A stretch of 64,000 bases of DNA, taken from contig CM066303.1 of assembly GCA_033807695.1 (NCBI GenBank), forward strand, positions 992,001 to 1,056,000, given 5' to 3'. The translations under genes and the position numbers were made by a program. Of this stretch, positions 11,460 to 23,896 are shown in pieces. This DNA is from Daedaleopsis sinensis. Lineage: Eukaryota > Basidiomycota > Agaricomycetes > Polyporales > Polyporaceae. The stretch's first letter is position 1. The number at the start of each line of letters is the position of its first letter. The notes below the pieces were generated by a model. That model was given only the letters and a program-made list of their open reading frames with translations, was not told the DNA's origin and searched no databases.

Positions 11460-12847
11460 ATGAAGCCCTCACCGGTCATGTCGCCACCTGCTGCATGGTC
11501 GTTTGCCGCTTGCAAGTGGAACAGGAATCGGGACATGAGCACAGCTGTGAATCTAGGTAAACAGAGTCAGTGCTGAGAACTCGGGGACCCGTACATTGAC
11601 GGTAATAGTAAACGTGAAGCTCACGGCTCTGTAAATAGTGTCATCCGATTCCAACAACCGCCAAAAATCTGCGCATGGTAATCAGATATTAACCTTCAAC
11701 TCTCGCGGAAGTTGTGGACGCACTGTCGTGGAGAGAACAGTAAGAATCAGGTAGAGGATGTTAAAGACGAGGAGCGCTCTAAACGGTGGACCGTCAGTGC
11801 CCAAATTATCGATAGGAGATCAATCGAAGTGACCCTCACACGAAGTGGACTGTACCTAAGTACATGTACAGTGTGAGTCACGTCGAGAGCTTTCAAGGCA
11901 GCAGAGGAGTTGTATGTACATACCATCTCTCAGGAGGACAGTCGCGAGGGAGATCGTCCTGCTGTGCGTGCAGCTCGCCGAAAGGAGGTCTCCACGTCTC
12001 CACGACAGCTTTGACCAAGTGATGACGACAAGCAGGAGGTCCGCTACTATCACGCTAATTTGGCTGATCATGATCACTTAGAGCGTGCACGTTAGTAGTA
12101 TTAATATTGTCGTATTGGACCAAACGCACGTCTGCCGAGGAAGTCAGATGTGTCAAACTTCTGGATGCGTACTATGAGATGACTAACTTAGGGTTCAAGG
12201 CTACGGCCTCATCAGATGAGAACACCGTCAAGCATCCAAGATGCGGGTCACGTAAACCATCGACCTTGGTGGTATAGTCGGCCTGGATCGCACCGCCGGT
12301 TGAGCTTCTCGCCTTCGACCAGCCGGGGTAGGAGGACTTACAAAGTTTACACCCATAGGCGTCAATGAGAGGAGAAATATTGTTACTGCGAGCGGTTTGA
12401 GTCGGCACAGCGCGTGAGAACGCAGGCCACAGAATACTGAGAAGATGAAGGATGTTCAGCTGAATCGAAAAGCATAACGAGAGCCTCGCTCACCTGCCCA
12501 TGGAATAAATTGCAACGCCTCAAAGCAGTATGCGGCTCTCACACAGAAGGCACAACTACAGATCCTACAGTCAGTCACCGCGACAGAGGGCGTGATTTAT
12601 TCACAATCCATGGGACTTCATACCTCTGCAACGTGACCGTACGAGGCGTTAGTGTAAATGAGTTGAAAGGCTCCCTAGTGGCGGCTCACCTCTTCCGAGT
12701 CCCACATCCATGCTACCAGCATCAACAAATTAGGCAGCAAGGCGAGATACCGGTTGAGAGCGAACAAGGTGGTTGCGCCTCTGCTGCTACTACGGTAGAA
12801 GTCCACCTCTCTATCGACTGTGATTACATGCTCGTAGAGCATGTACA
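11449..12847 (-). pseudogene. DUF6533 membrane protein gene I, interrupted by the LINE
   Basis: A series of exons matches the paralogue at 13738-15390 one for one. They are the DUF6533 exon (YEHVITVDREVDFY then FALNRYLALLPN, about 12690-12847), CFEALQFIPWAG, LCGLRSHALCRLKPLA, LRDPHLGCLTVF, VIMISQISVIVADLLL, an exon ending LLRDG, FNILYLILTVLS, and the C-terminal TAVLMSRFLFHLQAAN at about 11480-11560. These are the seven or so membrane-spanning helices of a fungal DUF6533 protein of unknown function. The frame then hits the LINE, and its last codons lie at 3812-3866. The first exon is not resolved. The product may survive with an altered C-terminus. Confidence 0.65.
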
Positions 12848-13737
12848 CTGTAGTGAGGCGCGCGGAACCGGTCAAACAATGGCTCTATCGCGTGGAAAGA
12901 GTGCCCGCACCGACTCCCGCTATTGTCAGTGACTTGCTCACGAGTCTGTCAATGGATCATATTCAGCGCGTGCCAACACACAACTACTTTAGCACTCACG
13001 CGGCTGTGTAGTAGTCGATGGCTGTTGTCTCTTCGATATCTGCAAGAACCAACATAGAAATCATATTGGTCGGTAAGTGAGTTCTAGGTGACGAGAGTGT
13101 CGAGGGTTTAGTGCGAATCATCGACTACCTCACCTTTTGTAGCTCTTGAAAGGCTCGGACATGACCACGCATTCCAATAGTGCTGTCCGAGCCTGTCCAC
13201 TGCGATTTGGCAGCCGGTCTTTCACCAGCCGTATTTCCTTCTCTTGTGACCGGTTTTGCATCCTAGAGGTCATCGATGGACATGACGGCAGGATCGGTCT
13301 GCGAAGACATGGACAGCAAGGATATGCGCAGTACGTCAGAACGTAGTTCGACGCTTCCACAAGCTCGAAACGGACCTCGCTGGCGAGCTCTGGATAGAGC
13401 CGGGTCACGGTCAAGCGGAGCGTCAGGCGTATTAGTTGACCGAGATAAGCGGTAGTGGCAGTGCCTGTTATTAGTAAGTTAGTAAGGTTCGACACCGACA
13501 TGCGGAATTCAGGCGATTCTAATTTCTGCTGCTTCTTCGTGTGGCATCCGAGAGTCGACGGAGCATCGCCTCTATCATGGGGGAATGGTGTCACAAGCTA
13601 TCATACTAGAACAGCTTTGTATGTACATGTGCTGTTGGTAGTTAGCGATGAATGCATACTTAGTCACGCGACATACGCACAAGCTCCGAAAGGAAGTTCG
13701 AGGCGCCATCGACCTCTGAGTCAAACCCCGACGCCGG
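12848..13737. other. between the two DUF6533 genes; partly open, unresolved
   Basis: A minus-strand frame (13130-13594) contains LYPELASEVRFELVEASNYV and could hold the first exon of gene I or a separate small gene. No family match is evident and splice choices are ambiguous. Confidence 0.3.
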
Positions 13738-15390
13738 TCATCTTCGCGAATGGATGTCTGTAGCTGATGCAGCCGGTGTATCAAACGAATTCGCGGCTCT
13801 CGCAAGGTCAAAAACCCCGCTTGTCAGGTGCATCGTCTCGGCGGCATCCGTCACCGTTAGCGCCTCTTTGTGCACCGCCCGAAGGGCGAAAAGAAATCGG
13901 GACATGAGAATTGCTGTGAACCTTGCCCAGCAGTTTGTCAGCTCGAGATGTTACGCTTCGTCCGTCAAGGATGGTTAGGATGACACGCACGGCTCTGTGA
14001 ACATGGTAATCCTGGTCCATCCCGCGCCGAGTATCTACGTTGGTATCCGCCGTGAGCATTGACTCTGATCCACATAATAGGTAAAGCAGAGAGACACTCA
14101 CCGCAGAAGAGTAAATGGTGAACGTGAGATAAAGCACATTCAAGATCAGAAGAATACTATTCGTCGCTCCTGATGAGTGCGATTCTGGTACCACCAAGTC
14201 CAGATTTGCAAGCACTCACACGAAGTGGATGGTACCTGTGAGTTGCATCACAATGGCATAAGTACTACGGTCACAGTGCGCACACGGCTGAAAGTGGTAC
14301 GCACCATCACGAAGGCAGATATCCGCGCACGAGACGTTGCGATTTGTCGCAGTTGTACAAATCATGGACTTGAGCCTACGTGACAGAGTCCACCAGGTGA
14401 GCCCGATGAGGAGGACATCTGCAGCAATAGCGCTTGTTTGACTGATGGTGATCACTGATAAAGCTAGTCAGTGCCACTGTGCACCCCTTAGATACGCCGC
14501 TTGACTCCTCCAGTTGAACCTACGTCTAACCGCATACGACCCGTCAGCATCGTACGAATAGGATTGGATTGGCCAGCTTGTATAACTCACTTCGGATCTA
14601 GTCTTGCCGCTGCGGTGGAAGCGAACATTGTCAAACACCCAAGGACCGGGTCGTTCACTCCTATGACCGTTCTATCGTAATCGACCTGTCCGATTGCGAA
14701 GGTCAGCATTCTTCGTTTCTTAGAGTTGTTCACGGCATGGACGCACGTACTAAGTTGATTGCGAGAGGTGTGATCGAGAGGATGGAGATGAATATTGCCA
14801 GGAATTTGCTCCTCGACAAAGCATATGCGCGTAGCGCACATAGGACTAAGAAGGTGATATCGGCATCAAATGTGGGCTAAGTATCATGGAGAAACTCACC
14901 GGTCCAGGGAATGTACTGCATCCCTTCTACCACATACGCCACCCTTACGAGAGACATACAGCTGCGACTAATGTGGCCTAGAATAATCAGGCTTCTGATT
15001 TCGATTTCTAGAGTGTACACCTCACTTGCCTCTGATATGATACGAGAAGGAAAGTTGAGAATCAGTCTTCACGTGTACACTGGGCATCAACCCACATACC
15101 TCATCGGTATGGAGAAGATAGGTCGCCAATATCGAGATATTGGGTATCAATGCGAGGTATCTGTTCACGAAGAATACGATGCACGCAGCGTTCGGCCTAC
15201 TGCTCCAGAAAAGATTGACTTCTTGGTCTATCGTGATGCTATGCTCGTATACCATGAAAACTGAGAATTCAATATGAGTGACCAAAGTTGGCAGACTTGT
15301 GAGCAAGACGAAGTGCATACCAGCTGCAGCTAGTGCACAATTGTGGCTCAACACACTGGGGGCAGTACGACGACGACGGTCAATAGGAGT
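13738..15390 (-). CDS. DUF6533 membrane protein gene II
   Basis: Multi-exon gene. In order, the exons give LSHNCALAAA; the DUF6533 core FMVYEHSITIDQEVNLFW and FFVNRYLALIPN (about 15110-15270); VEGMQYIPWTG; ALRAYALSRSKFLAIF; VNDPVLGCLTMF; ITISQTSAIAADVLLIGL; an exon ending CLRDG; TNSILLILNVLYLTFTIY; and TAILMSRFLFALRAV near the end. Donor sites fall where the family normally has them (for example after LRDG). The stop is at 13738-13740. The start codon is not resolved: the frame upstream of LSHNC is closed at about 15387, so an extra 5' exon or loss of the start is possible. Predicted multi-pass membrane protein; function unknown. Confidence 0.65.
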
Positions 15391-16433
15391 CTGCCAGTAT
15401 TGAGATTACGGGCACGCACGCTGCATCATAGAACTCAACGAGGAAAGGAGGATTCGCCTGCATCTTCAATCGTGGAAGGTGAGTGAAGAATTTGGTGCGC
15501 TCTCGCGTCGCTAGCGAGTGAGGACCTCAACCTTAAGTATATCCCAGTTTGATATCAGGGGGAAAAGGGACCATCTTACGAGGACCAGGCATACCGGATC
15601 GGAGTGGGCGTTCGGTTTTGCACCCTGCCAAAAGTTTTCTTGTCGGTGGGACAACACGAAGGATCACATCGTAGTGCCACGCAGTTCTCCCGTCTGCATC
15701 ATCGCCGCAGGAGTGATAGCGTTCATGGTCGCATCGCGTGGCACTCGGGATGATCATGGAGACGCCTTCCGGGACCTATCTCGACTGTCGCCGTCCGTGG
15801 CACCGAATGTCAACTGTGCGCAGCCTTACGGAGGGACGCTGTAATATCTTACGCCTCCGTGAGCGGGAGCTTAGGAGAGAACGAAAAGCAACAGCGCTCT
15901 CACCCGGTCTGACGATCCCTACTGTGCTGAAGTTCTAGAGTTTGAGCGTCGAGATTCCCGAGCCGAACCGGAAGCATTCATAGCGTTGCGTCCAACCGAT
16001 GTCGATGTTCAACACTTGCGTATACGAGACTTGCTGGCATCGATCGCCTGATGAAACAATATTGGTTGCCAGTGTCAGGGACCGAAGAAGATAGAATTCA
16101 TGGCATGGTGATAGTGGACGTCCAGACGAAAGATGCAAGCAGGTCGGCGCACGACGCAGACTGAGCTGTCAACATCACAAGACCTAGCCTTCGCATTGAA
16201 CACATATTCAAGGAGCGACAATACTCGAGACGGGTGTATCGTATGTACAGGTGCATATCGTACAGTAATGTCAGTGACTTGGTCGGTGCTGTATAAGACG
16301 AATTCGCACGTACTAGGAGAATACATTTCAGTTCCGTTACCGAACACTTATAGATACAGCTTGGCCAGAACCCTCCAAAATATTTGATCAGTATCCAAGG
16401 GCCAAGGCAAAGAAACCGAGCAGCGCGCAACAA
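15391..16433. other. no supported gene
   Basis: Short open frames on both strands, none with a recognisable domain. It probably holds the 5' flank of DUF6533 gene II and the 3' flank of the next gene. Confidence 0.4.
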
Positions 16434-17537
16434 TCAGCGCAAGCCATGATTCGGGTTCGCAGCCAGCCATCCTTTAAGCTCTCTGACGAGCTTCTTCGCC
16501 GACATCTCGAGCGTCTCCTCCCTTGTCCGCGGAACCTCGACGATCCTCTTCTTCCACTGCCGCGTACTGAGTACAACACCCACAGCACGCGGGGAGTACG
16601 ACACGGACAGCGCAGCAAAAGGCAGCGGGGGCGCCGCGCTCCGATACGCGCCCGACTGAGTGCCCATGCCGCTGAACGTCTTCTTCACGGGCGAGGAGGC
16701 GATGGGGGTGACGCCGGAGGACGAGGGAACGGCGACGACGCCCTCGCGGTGCCCGTAGACCCGCACGAGGTCCTCGAGGCGCGCGCGCGGCTGCATGAGG
16801 TCGAAGAGGTCCTTGAAGCTCTCCTCGCGCTCGAGGTGCAGCTCGCTATCGTCCGCCCATACGTCTTCACGGACCTTGAGCGCGATGAAGAGATCGAGGA
16901 TCCCGGTCTCGCGCTGGACAGCTTGCGCGGGTACGAGAGAGGAAGAGGAGGAGGAGGGGACGGCGGACGACGTTCCGAACAGGGCGTGGGGGAAAGGGTC
17001 GGTGGTGTACGGGGGACGGATGAGCGCTGCGTATGCTTGGAGGTATGTGGAGCGCAAGACATGCATGCAGGCTGCACAACGGGGTCAGTAACAGGAGCGA
17101 GCAGGTCGAGGGTCTGATCCTCGTGGACACATCTATATTGAAAGGGCCGAATGGCAGCAGTACAGAGCTGAACATGGACAATGTACGCATGTGTGAGGAA
17201 GCAGAATCGCAGATCGCTTCTCCGACAGTCCTGATGGTATTCCACCCTGTTCCGCCCCGCCTGCCCGCAGAAATGCATGCTCACCGATATATATCGACCG
17301 GCTAGTCAGCCGCAAGCTCATTGTGAGCCAGTAGAGCACCTTCCGTTGTTTCTCCACCCGACCGTACGAGAACGTCTCGTACACGATCCGCAGTAGGATA
17401 TGTGGGGGCAGGGTGTTGAGGGTAGGCGGCGCTCGACCCTGTGTCGGGAACGGAGGAGGGCTGACCGGGCCTGCATCGATATACGGAGGGGGAGGAGGGA
17501 GCATCGGGTCCGGAGACTTCTCGTCGAGGATGACCAT
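16434..17537 (-). CDS. F-box-like conserved fungal protein
   Basis: Two exons, 17285-17537 and 16434-17071, separated by a 213-bp intron (GTGAGC donor, ACTGAC branch, TGCAG acceptor), give 296 residues. The start is the ATG at 17537 (MVILDEK). A proline-rich N-terminus precedes an F-box-like helix pair (LPPHILLRIVYETF, SLRLTSRSIYIACMHVL). A low-complexity Ser/Pro stretch and a basic C-terminus (KKRIVEVPRTREETLEMSAK) follow. Adaptor function is inferred only from the F-box-like start. The intron is unusually long for this window and might hide another exon. Confidence 0.6.
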
Positions 17538-18384
17538 GTCGTTAGAGAGATAAAGGACGCGGGCCTTAAGGCAGGGGAATCCGCGGGTGCTTGTGACCAA
17601 ACTGTTGTAGATATCTGGCGCTGCGCAGTCGTTGGAATTAATAGGTCACTTTCTCTGAAAGCTGCCACCACGTTGAGAAGCGACTGCGCGAGGGGTGTTG
17701 TGGATGTATACGAGACAGATGTTGCCCTGGGAGTCTTATGTATCCTTTGAATTGGGGCCAGGCAAAGTCACACAGGGTGCGCTTTCTCGGCCGTGGTGGA
17801 CGTCGCCCGCCGACAGGGCTCGGGAATTATCTGTAGTACGCGAGTTCAGAGAGGCTCTACCAGACCAGACTCACCTCGAGGCCGTGCTGGATGGGCTGCG
17901 CGCTGTGTACGGCGTCGTCGGCGACGTTGACTGCCGCCCCCAGAGACGTCACCAGCTTGTCGGGCCGAGGCTGGCCGAGAGCACGGTTTCAGCGGAGCTG
18001 GAACTATGAGGCAAATAGTTGAAACGGAGCCTCGGAGCTCTCCTCTCCTGCGGAAGCGCTTCGTTTTGTGGCAGATCACTGATTCTGCACATCTTCGAGG
18101 ACATCCTCCAACAGCTCCCCGAGTCCCTCTCTCCACCACCATCTTCCACCCAACCTTGCAGCTGCCGTTGACGAGTCGTGTACTGCTTTTTCTTGGCTGA
18201 GCACCGTCAGTACGTTCAACCGAGTCTGAGGCGGCGTAGAACAAGGACAACCCGCCTCCTTCCGTTTTCATCGGTGTCCGAAGTCCACCGGAACCAAGAC
18301 CCCGGAACACCCCTCTACCGCTTGCTTCTCAACCAACACGACCCCCCGCCAACGCCAACGCCCATCTCCCTTCTACCTTCATAG
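17538..18384. other. divergent intergenic region with an exon-like stretch
   Basis: Lies between the minus-strand F-box-like gene and the plus-strand OTU gene. A minus-strand segment near 17880-17995 (DKLVTSLGAAVNVADDAVHS) ends at a GTGAGT donor and looks like a coding exon, but I cannot attach it to a gene. Confidence 0.35.
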
Positions 18385-20075
18385 ATGGGCCATACCAAGC
18401 GCAGGATAGCTAAGGCAGCCCCTCAGCGTATGTATTCTTGTCCATGTTGCGTTGTTCGCCGCTCATCCCTCTCCAGTGCGATCTCGGACAACGAGGAGCA
18501 AGGGCAAGGTAAGCTTCCAGATCGCTATCATCTGGCTGCCACATGTTCATCTTGTCGCCACCAAGCCCATCGTGACCGACCCTGAGGAGAACAGCCAACT
18601 GCTCAACGCCCAGCTGCGGGAGCTTGGCCTGTATGCCGCCCACACTGTCGGTGACGGTAACTGTCTATTCCGTGCACTGTCCGACCAGCTGCATGGCACG
18701 CCGGCTAGTCATCTCAAACTGAGAGCAGACATCTGCAACTGGATCGAGCGGCACAAGGAGCGCTACGCACCTTTCGTCGAGGACGAGCGCGGCCTAGACC
18801 ATCACTTGTCGTGCATGCGTCAGCAAGGTGAGTATATGCGCATCCTTCGACTCTCCTCCCTCATCCTCCCCCAGCGACATACGGCGGGCACCTTGAGCTG
18901 TCCGCCTTTGCGCACATGACGAAGAGAAACGTCAAAGTTGTCCAACCCGGCCTTGTTTACGTCATACAATGGGATGCCGGTGGAGACTTTGGTGATTCCT
19001 CGGCGACTCAGGAGTACGACTCAGACGTCGACGATCGCGAGAAGCGCCGTGCGCGCCGCGAGCGGCGTCGCAGCGAAGCTGAGATGAGCACGTCAGACGA
19101 CGCGGAGCCTTCAACGGCTACGGGGACTGTTTACGTTGCGTACGTCTCTTCGTTCAGCTCTCCTGCAGGGCAGCGGTTGACAGCCGGTGAAGCTACCACG
19201 ATTGGGAGCATTTCTCCTCCATCAGGAACCTACGTGGTCCGCACACCGGCCTGCCCAACGTTGTTGAGGCACCTGCCCCAGATGCCTCCTTGCAACCGCC
19301 TTCACCTGTTTCGAGGAAGCCTGCTTCGAAAGCGAAGGCCAAAGCGGTAAAGCCACCGAAACGGGAGTTGAAGAAGACCGTTGTCTCTGTCGTCGTGGAG
19401 GCAGAGGATTCAACTCCTCGCACGCCTTCACAGATTCCTTTGCCAGGATCGGCGTCTCCCTCTCCCCCGCCTTCGACGGCCCCCTCCTCTCGCGTGTCCG
19501 CGTTCCCTTCAGTCGCATCATTAGATCCGCACGCATGCCGCTCTCCGAAGCGCGCTTTCGACGACTCCTCCGCATCTTCGCAATCGGAGAGTTCACAAAG
19601 TGCTGCTAAGCGCGCGAAGAGTTGTTCACGGGCGCCCTCAACGTCTCGCACGTTGAGTGCCGATCACATCGCTCTGCCGCCTCTCGCTCACCAAGACATG
19701 AGTGTAGACGCCGATGACCTGGACACACCTGATCTATCAGCGTCGGGTTCGTCCGCGGAAGACTCCATGAGCGAGTTGTCTTCGGTGCCATCTCCTGAGC
19801 CGACGCCTCCCCCAGAGCCGCCGGTCGAGAAACCCTTGACACGTCGGCAGCGCAAGGCGCTTGGACTACCGAAAACGCGAGCTGTCCCTGTTGGCAGAGC
19901 TGGACCCCGCACTAGGAGTGCAGGGAAGATCGTCATTCCGGGAGGAAAGTTCAAAGGGTCAGGCAAGGCTACCGTCGCGGATGGTTCCGAGGACGATCCT
20001 GAGGCCAACGCCGAGTGGCGGAAGAACGGGACAGGACGCTTGGACGTCCGAGGGTTCAGAGAGCTGAAGATCTGA
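18385..20075 (+). CDS. OTU-domain deubiquitinase (OTUD3-like)
   Basis: Five exons (18385-18427, 18477-18508, 18566-18827, 18875-19139, 19193-20075) keep one frame and give 494 residues. The basic N-terminus MGHTKRRIAKAAPQ is followed by a full OTU cysteine-protease fold. The catalytic block is TVGDGNCLFRALSDQLHG (Asp and Cys), the middle is YGGHLELSAFAHMTKRNV, and the closing block is YHDWEHFSSIRN (catalytic His). The pattern matches OTUD3-type enzymes, which cleave ubiquitin chains in cytosol or nucleus. The long C-terminal half is Ser/Pro-rich and disordered, with basic patches (SKAKAKAVKPPKRELKK) that could be nuclear-localisation signals. The chain linkage it cleaves cannot be told from sequence. 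Confidence 0.88.
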
Positions 20076-20952
20076 AAGAGCGCGTTGACCGCGTGCCTGT
20101 TCGCACTGCATCTACGATGGACGTCGTTCCATCCTATCCTCCATCTCATCGTCATCTTTGGACATCGCATCTTTTCTTGGTCTTTCACGTCTCTTGTTTC
20201 CTACATCCCTCATCCCATCATCCGATACCCCACATCAGCAAGCAACTCGCCTATGTCATCGCACTGTTCCTCGCTATCTCCTCGGATCCCCCTGTATCAA
20301 CAGCATCTCATTCCTCTCGCCCACGTGTCTTCTGGATCTCTCGTCGTGCTTCCGTTTCTCCGCATCCTTCACGATTGTCACGATCACATCAACGCCCGCA
20401 GTTATCGCCTCGCCTCCACCACGTCCCCGAGTCCTGCATTCCTGCATCGGACATATCGCCGTCGTCGTGCATCCCGCAATGACTTTCCACGTACCCTTAT
20501 TCTCTTATCCATATTGCCCGCCGTACACCCTGTGCCATGACAGGCACCCTCATCACTATTACCTGCGGCTGACGGCCGTGTCATATACATACTACTTTGC
20601 GCCACACAATCGCACATCCCGATACACGGATCGAAACGTACAGCTGACGACTTGGCTCTGAGCACGGTCCCGAGCATACACTCATCCATCGATACGCACA
20701 TACATATTTACTTGCATCAGGTTCCAGACTCCACAGTTGTAACTATGTACCATACGCATTCCCAAACTCTTATTTTTCACATCTCCGTCCTGCGGTCCGC
20801 CTGCCTCCGGTCCGATGAGTCATGCGCTACGAACTTTTTCTGGTGAGTGTGACCGAAATTAGGTCCCTAGTTTTGCTCACCTAGCTCAGAACCACGAAGT
20901 GTTGTACAACTTACAAGATTGAACACCTTGAACAATCCGACGAGTGAACACG
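20076..20952. other. intergenic, pyrimidine-rich
   Basis: 3' flank of the OTU gene, CT-rich on the plus strand, then the promoter region of the dehydrogenase gene. No gene supported. Confidence 0.45.
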
Positions 20953-22096
20953 ATGGATTTCGGGTTGCAAGATGCACATGTACTGATCACAGGTGACTGC
21001 TGCTTCGTGGTAAAATATCCATGCGCTGATCCAGATCGCTTTAGGAGCAAGCGGAGGGATTGGCCTCACGACCACCCGTCTCTTCTTGAGTCAGTTCCGA
21101 CATCCGTACTTAGTTCGCCGTGGCTCGGGAAGCTAACACAACGACTTCACCTAGAACTGGGCGCGCGCGTGACGGCGCACTACAACACGAACTCCGCGCC
21201 GCTCGACCCCCTCGTGCACGAATTCGGGCCCTCGCGCATCCGCCCCCTCCAGGCCGATCTCACGCAAGAGAGCGACGTGCAGCGGCTCTTCGAACTCGCC
21301 GCCGCAGACCCGTTTGGGCCCGTGCAGGTCGCGGTCGTGAACCACGCGCGCTACGAGGCGCGCAGCGTGCCGATGGCGGAGATGGGCCTCGCGCAGTGGG
21401 AGGCGACGTTCCGCACGAACGTGACGGCGAGCTTCCTCGTGGTGCGCGAGTACCTGCGCGGCTTGGGGGGCGCGGCGGAGACGGTGAAGGACGGTGCGGC
21501 GGTCGTGCTTATCGGGAGCACCGCGGGCAAGCTTGGGGAGGCTGGCCATGCGGACTATGCTGCGACGAAGAGCGGTGCGTGCCAATAGGGCTCGAGCTCT
21601 CGCGGTGCTGTGTTGGCTTGGTCGTGCTGATCCGCCGTGACAGCGATGATGTATGGCATGTGCCTCAGCTTGAAGAACGAGATCGTCAAGGTCGCGCCGC
21701 GGGGGAGGGTGAACGTGGTTGCTCCCGGTGAGTGCTGTCTGACAGGTCGCCACGCGTTTCCCAGAGCTGATTCCCTCTAGGCTGGACGAAGACGCCTATG
21801 GCGGAAGAATCGCTGAGGGACCCCGATGTCGTCTACCAGGCGTTGGCGACGTGAGTCATGTCGCAGTCCTCCATCCCTGGCCATGAAGCGCGTCCCTGCT
21901 GCGTTTCACAGCTGATCGCATTTCATTGGTGCATAGTACGCCGCTGAGGAAGGTCGCCACGCCAGAGGATGTGGCCAACCAGATCGTCGTGCTCTCGTCG
22001 TCCACCGTGTCTGGACATGTCTCGGGACATGTGTTGATGGTCGAGGGTGGCATGGAGGGTAGACTTTTGAACCAGAGGGAAGATCTCGGCTTGTGA
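20953..22096 (+). CDS. short-chain dehydrogenase/reductase (SDR)
   Basis: Six exons (20953-20992, 21045-21089, 21155-21574, 21644-21727, 21781-21850, 21937-22096) give 272 residues. The cofactor loop TGASGGIG is created across the first intron, followed by the LGARVTAHYNT strand. The catalytic part has a Ser in IGSTAGKLG and the Y-x-x-x-K motif YAATKS. RVNVVAPGWTKTPM and a closing EGGM complete the classical fold. The family reduces or oxidises carbonyls with NAD(P)H; the closest general type is 3-oxoacyl-ACP reductase-like. The VVNHA segment varies from the usual NNA motif of family members. The substrate is not predictable. Confidence 0.88.
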
Positions 22097-22282
22097 AGCA
22101 GGCTGGCGAGCTGGGACGAAGCTCGAGCTGGCACGTTCCATGCGTTGTGCTTCTTTGTATGCACAATGTTGTACGACCTGCGATGTGTAGCAAATCCTCG
22201 TGGTTGACTATGTAAAACAGCCTGAAGGTTGTTCCCCAAGGTTCCCCATGGGGGTTAAATACCATTTTGGGAATAAGCCGTA

Positions 22283-23092
22283 ACTACAGCTGTTTGCGAA
22301 ATGATTGATTTTCGCACTCCGCCACATGCGACTGCAGATTCGACACGAATAATTCAGAAAAATCAGAATGGCTCTCCAGTTCCTGTGGGCTCTGTTTTTA
22401 TATACCCAACAACCTACAAGGCTTTCTGTGACGATCAAGGCCATCATGAACCGACTTCACACGAAATTCTGGACGAATCAGACCAAAACTGAATGTATCA
22501 GAGATCTTAACTTGGCCAGGACACATTATGTTCGACTCTTTTTGACTCCCCTGCGAACACCAAGTGTTTGCTGAGGAAAAATAGTACTCAATATGAGCCG
22601 TCCACTCATTACGGACTCATTATGCTATCTCTGAGATGATAGCGATTGTAGAGTGAGCGACAGAAGATACCCAGAGGTACTTACACCACCTTCTAGCGTG
22701 TACGGGCGCCAATTGCGTCAGAGACGTCGGAACAGTCTACAGCGTTGAGCACTGGCATTACTACCTGTTGTGCTATCAGCAAAGAGTATAGAGCACTATA
22801 TATGGGATCTGGACAACTATCTGATACCAGAATGTCACTGTTGTCTCTCGCCACCTCCGAGAGCAGAATGATGAAGTGGCACCTCGATCTCCCCAACCGA
22901 GAGAGATACGGACACCAATCAACTTCGCAGGTGTTTCTTCGCCACTAAACAACCTGCATACAAAGTATCCAGACGTACAAAATGGAGAGTGGCAAGTTTC
23001 TGAATTTTCTGAATTTTCTGAATTTCTCATGTCGAATCTGCAGTCGCATGTGGCGGAGTGCGAAAATCAATCATTTCGCAAACAGCTGTAGT
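22283..23092. mobile_element. element with perfect 63-bp inverted ends
   Basis: 22283-22345 is the exact reverse complement of 23030-23092. Inside each arm lie short ATTCAGAAA-type repeats (three tandem copies at about 23000-23025). The interior has no transposase. Looks like a MITE or other non-autonomous DNA transposon; no convincing target duplication. Confidence 0.65.
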
Positions 23093-23380
23093 ATCCTCAG
23101 GCCACGAATCACATTGAGTGGAGGTCCACAGGTTCTTCATGAAGAGGTTTTAGAATATGTAATACATTGAACAGCCTAGGAAGAATGCAGCGCACACCGG
23201 TGGCATCAAAGGGATGTCAAGCACCTCAGACTGAGGCGCCTCTTATGAATAAAATGTACGACCGACCGTGCACTCATTTCTACGTCGTTCCTCCTCAAAC
23301 TTGCTGTACATGTTCCTCAGTACGTATGCTACGCATATGCAAAGTTTCAGGCCGCTAGAGGTATCGTAGGACTGTGTAGC

Positions 23381-23475
23381 AATTAATCGATTTTCCCGAT
23401 TTTCTCGTGTCAAATCTGCAGTCGCTTGTGGCGTCGGAGTTCGAAGGACAAACATTTCAGAAACAGCTGTATGCC
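23381..23475 (+). repeat. diverged third copy of the 63-bp end
   Basis: Same orientation as the right arm, with several substitutions and small indels (GTCAAATCTGCAGTCGCTTG here). It suggests an older, degraded relative or a former outer end of the neighbouring element. Confidence 0.55.
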
Positions 23476-23896
23476 TGCCACGTGGTGTCGAGCAAGTTGC
23501 GCGACTCGACGGTGCAGCTTTCCTCCTCGCCCTCAACACCGTCCCCGCCGTCGCCATTGTGGTCGCTCATCCTCACCGTGCTCGTGCTCGTCTCCCCAGC
23601 TGAGGCTGTCTATCGGATCTAACTTAGTACGCGGTGATCTTTGTTTTGCAATCCCCAAACCCCGCCTCACCATCGTCGTTCGCGGCGCGCAGCGACTGTC
23701 ACTGTCGCCCATCCAGTTCGATTGTATTGCTGGTAGCGGAGCTCGACGGAGGGCTTAGGGGATAGCATCAGGTCGCTTAGCCGGTATGTCTATGTCAGCG
23801 TCTTCTTTTCCTCATCTTTTCTCACATCCCTTGTCTGCCTGGTTCAGTTTCGTTCTCCTACAAAACCTAGGATCCTTCTCTCCTCCTCCCGCCATC

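Noticed and set aside
15518..15844. Open frame between DUF6533 gene II and the F-box-like gene
   Set aside because: No family features and no splice signals that extend it.
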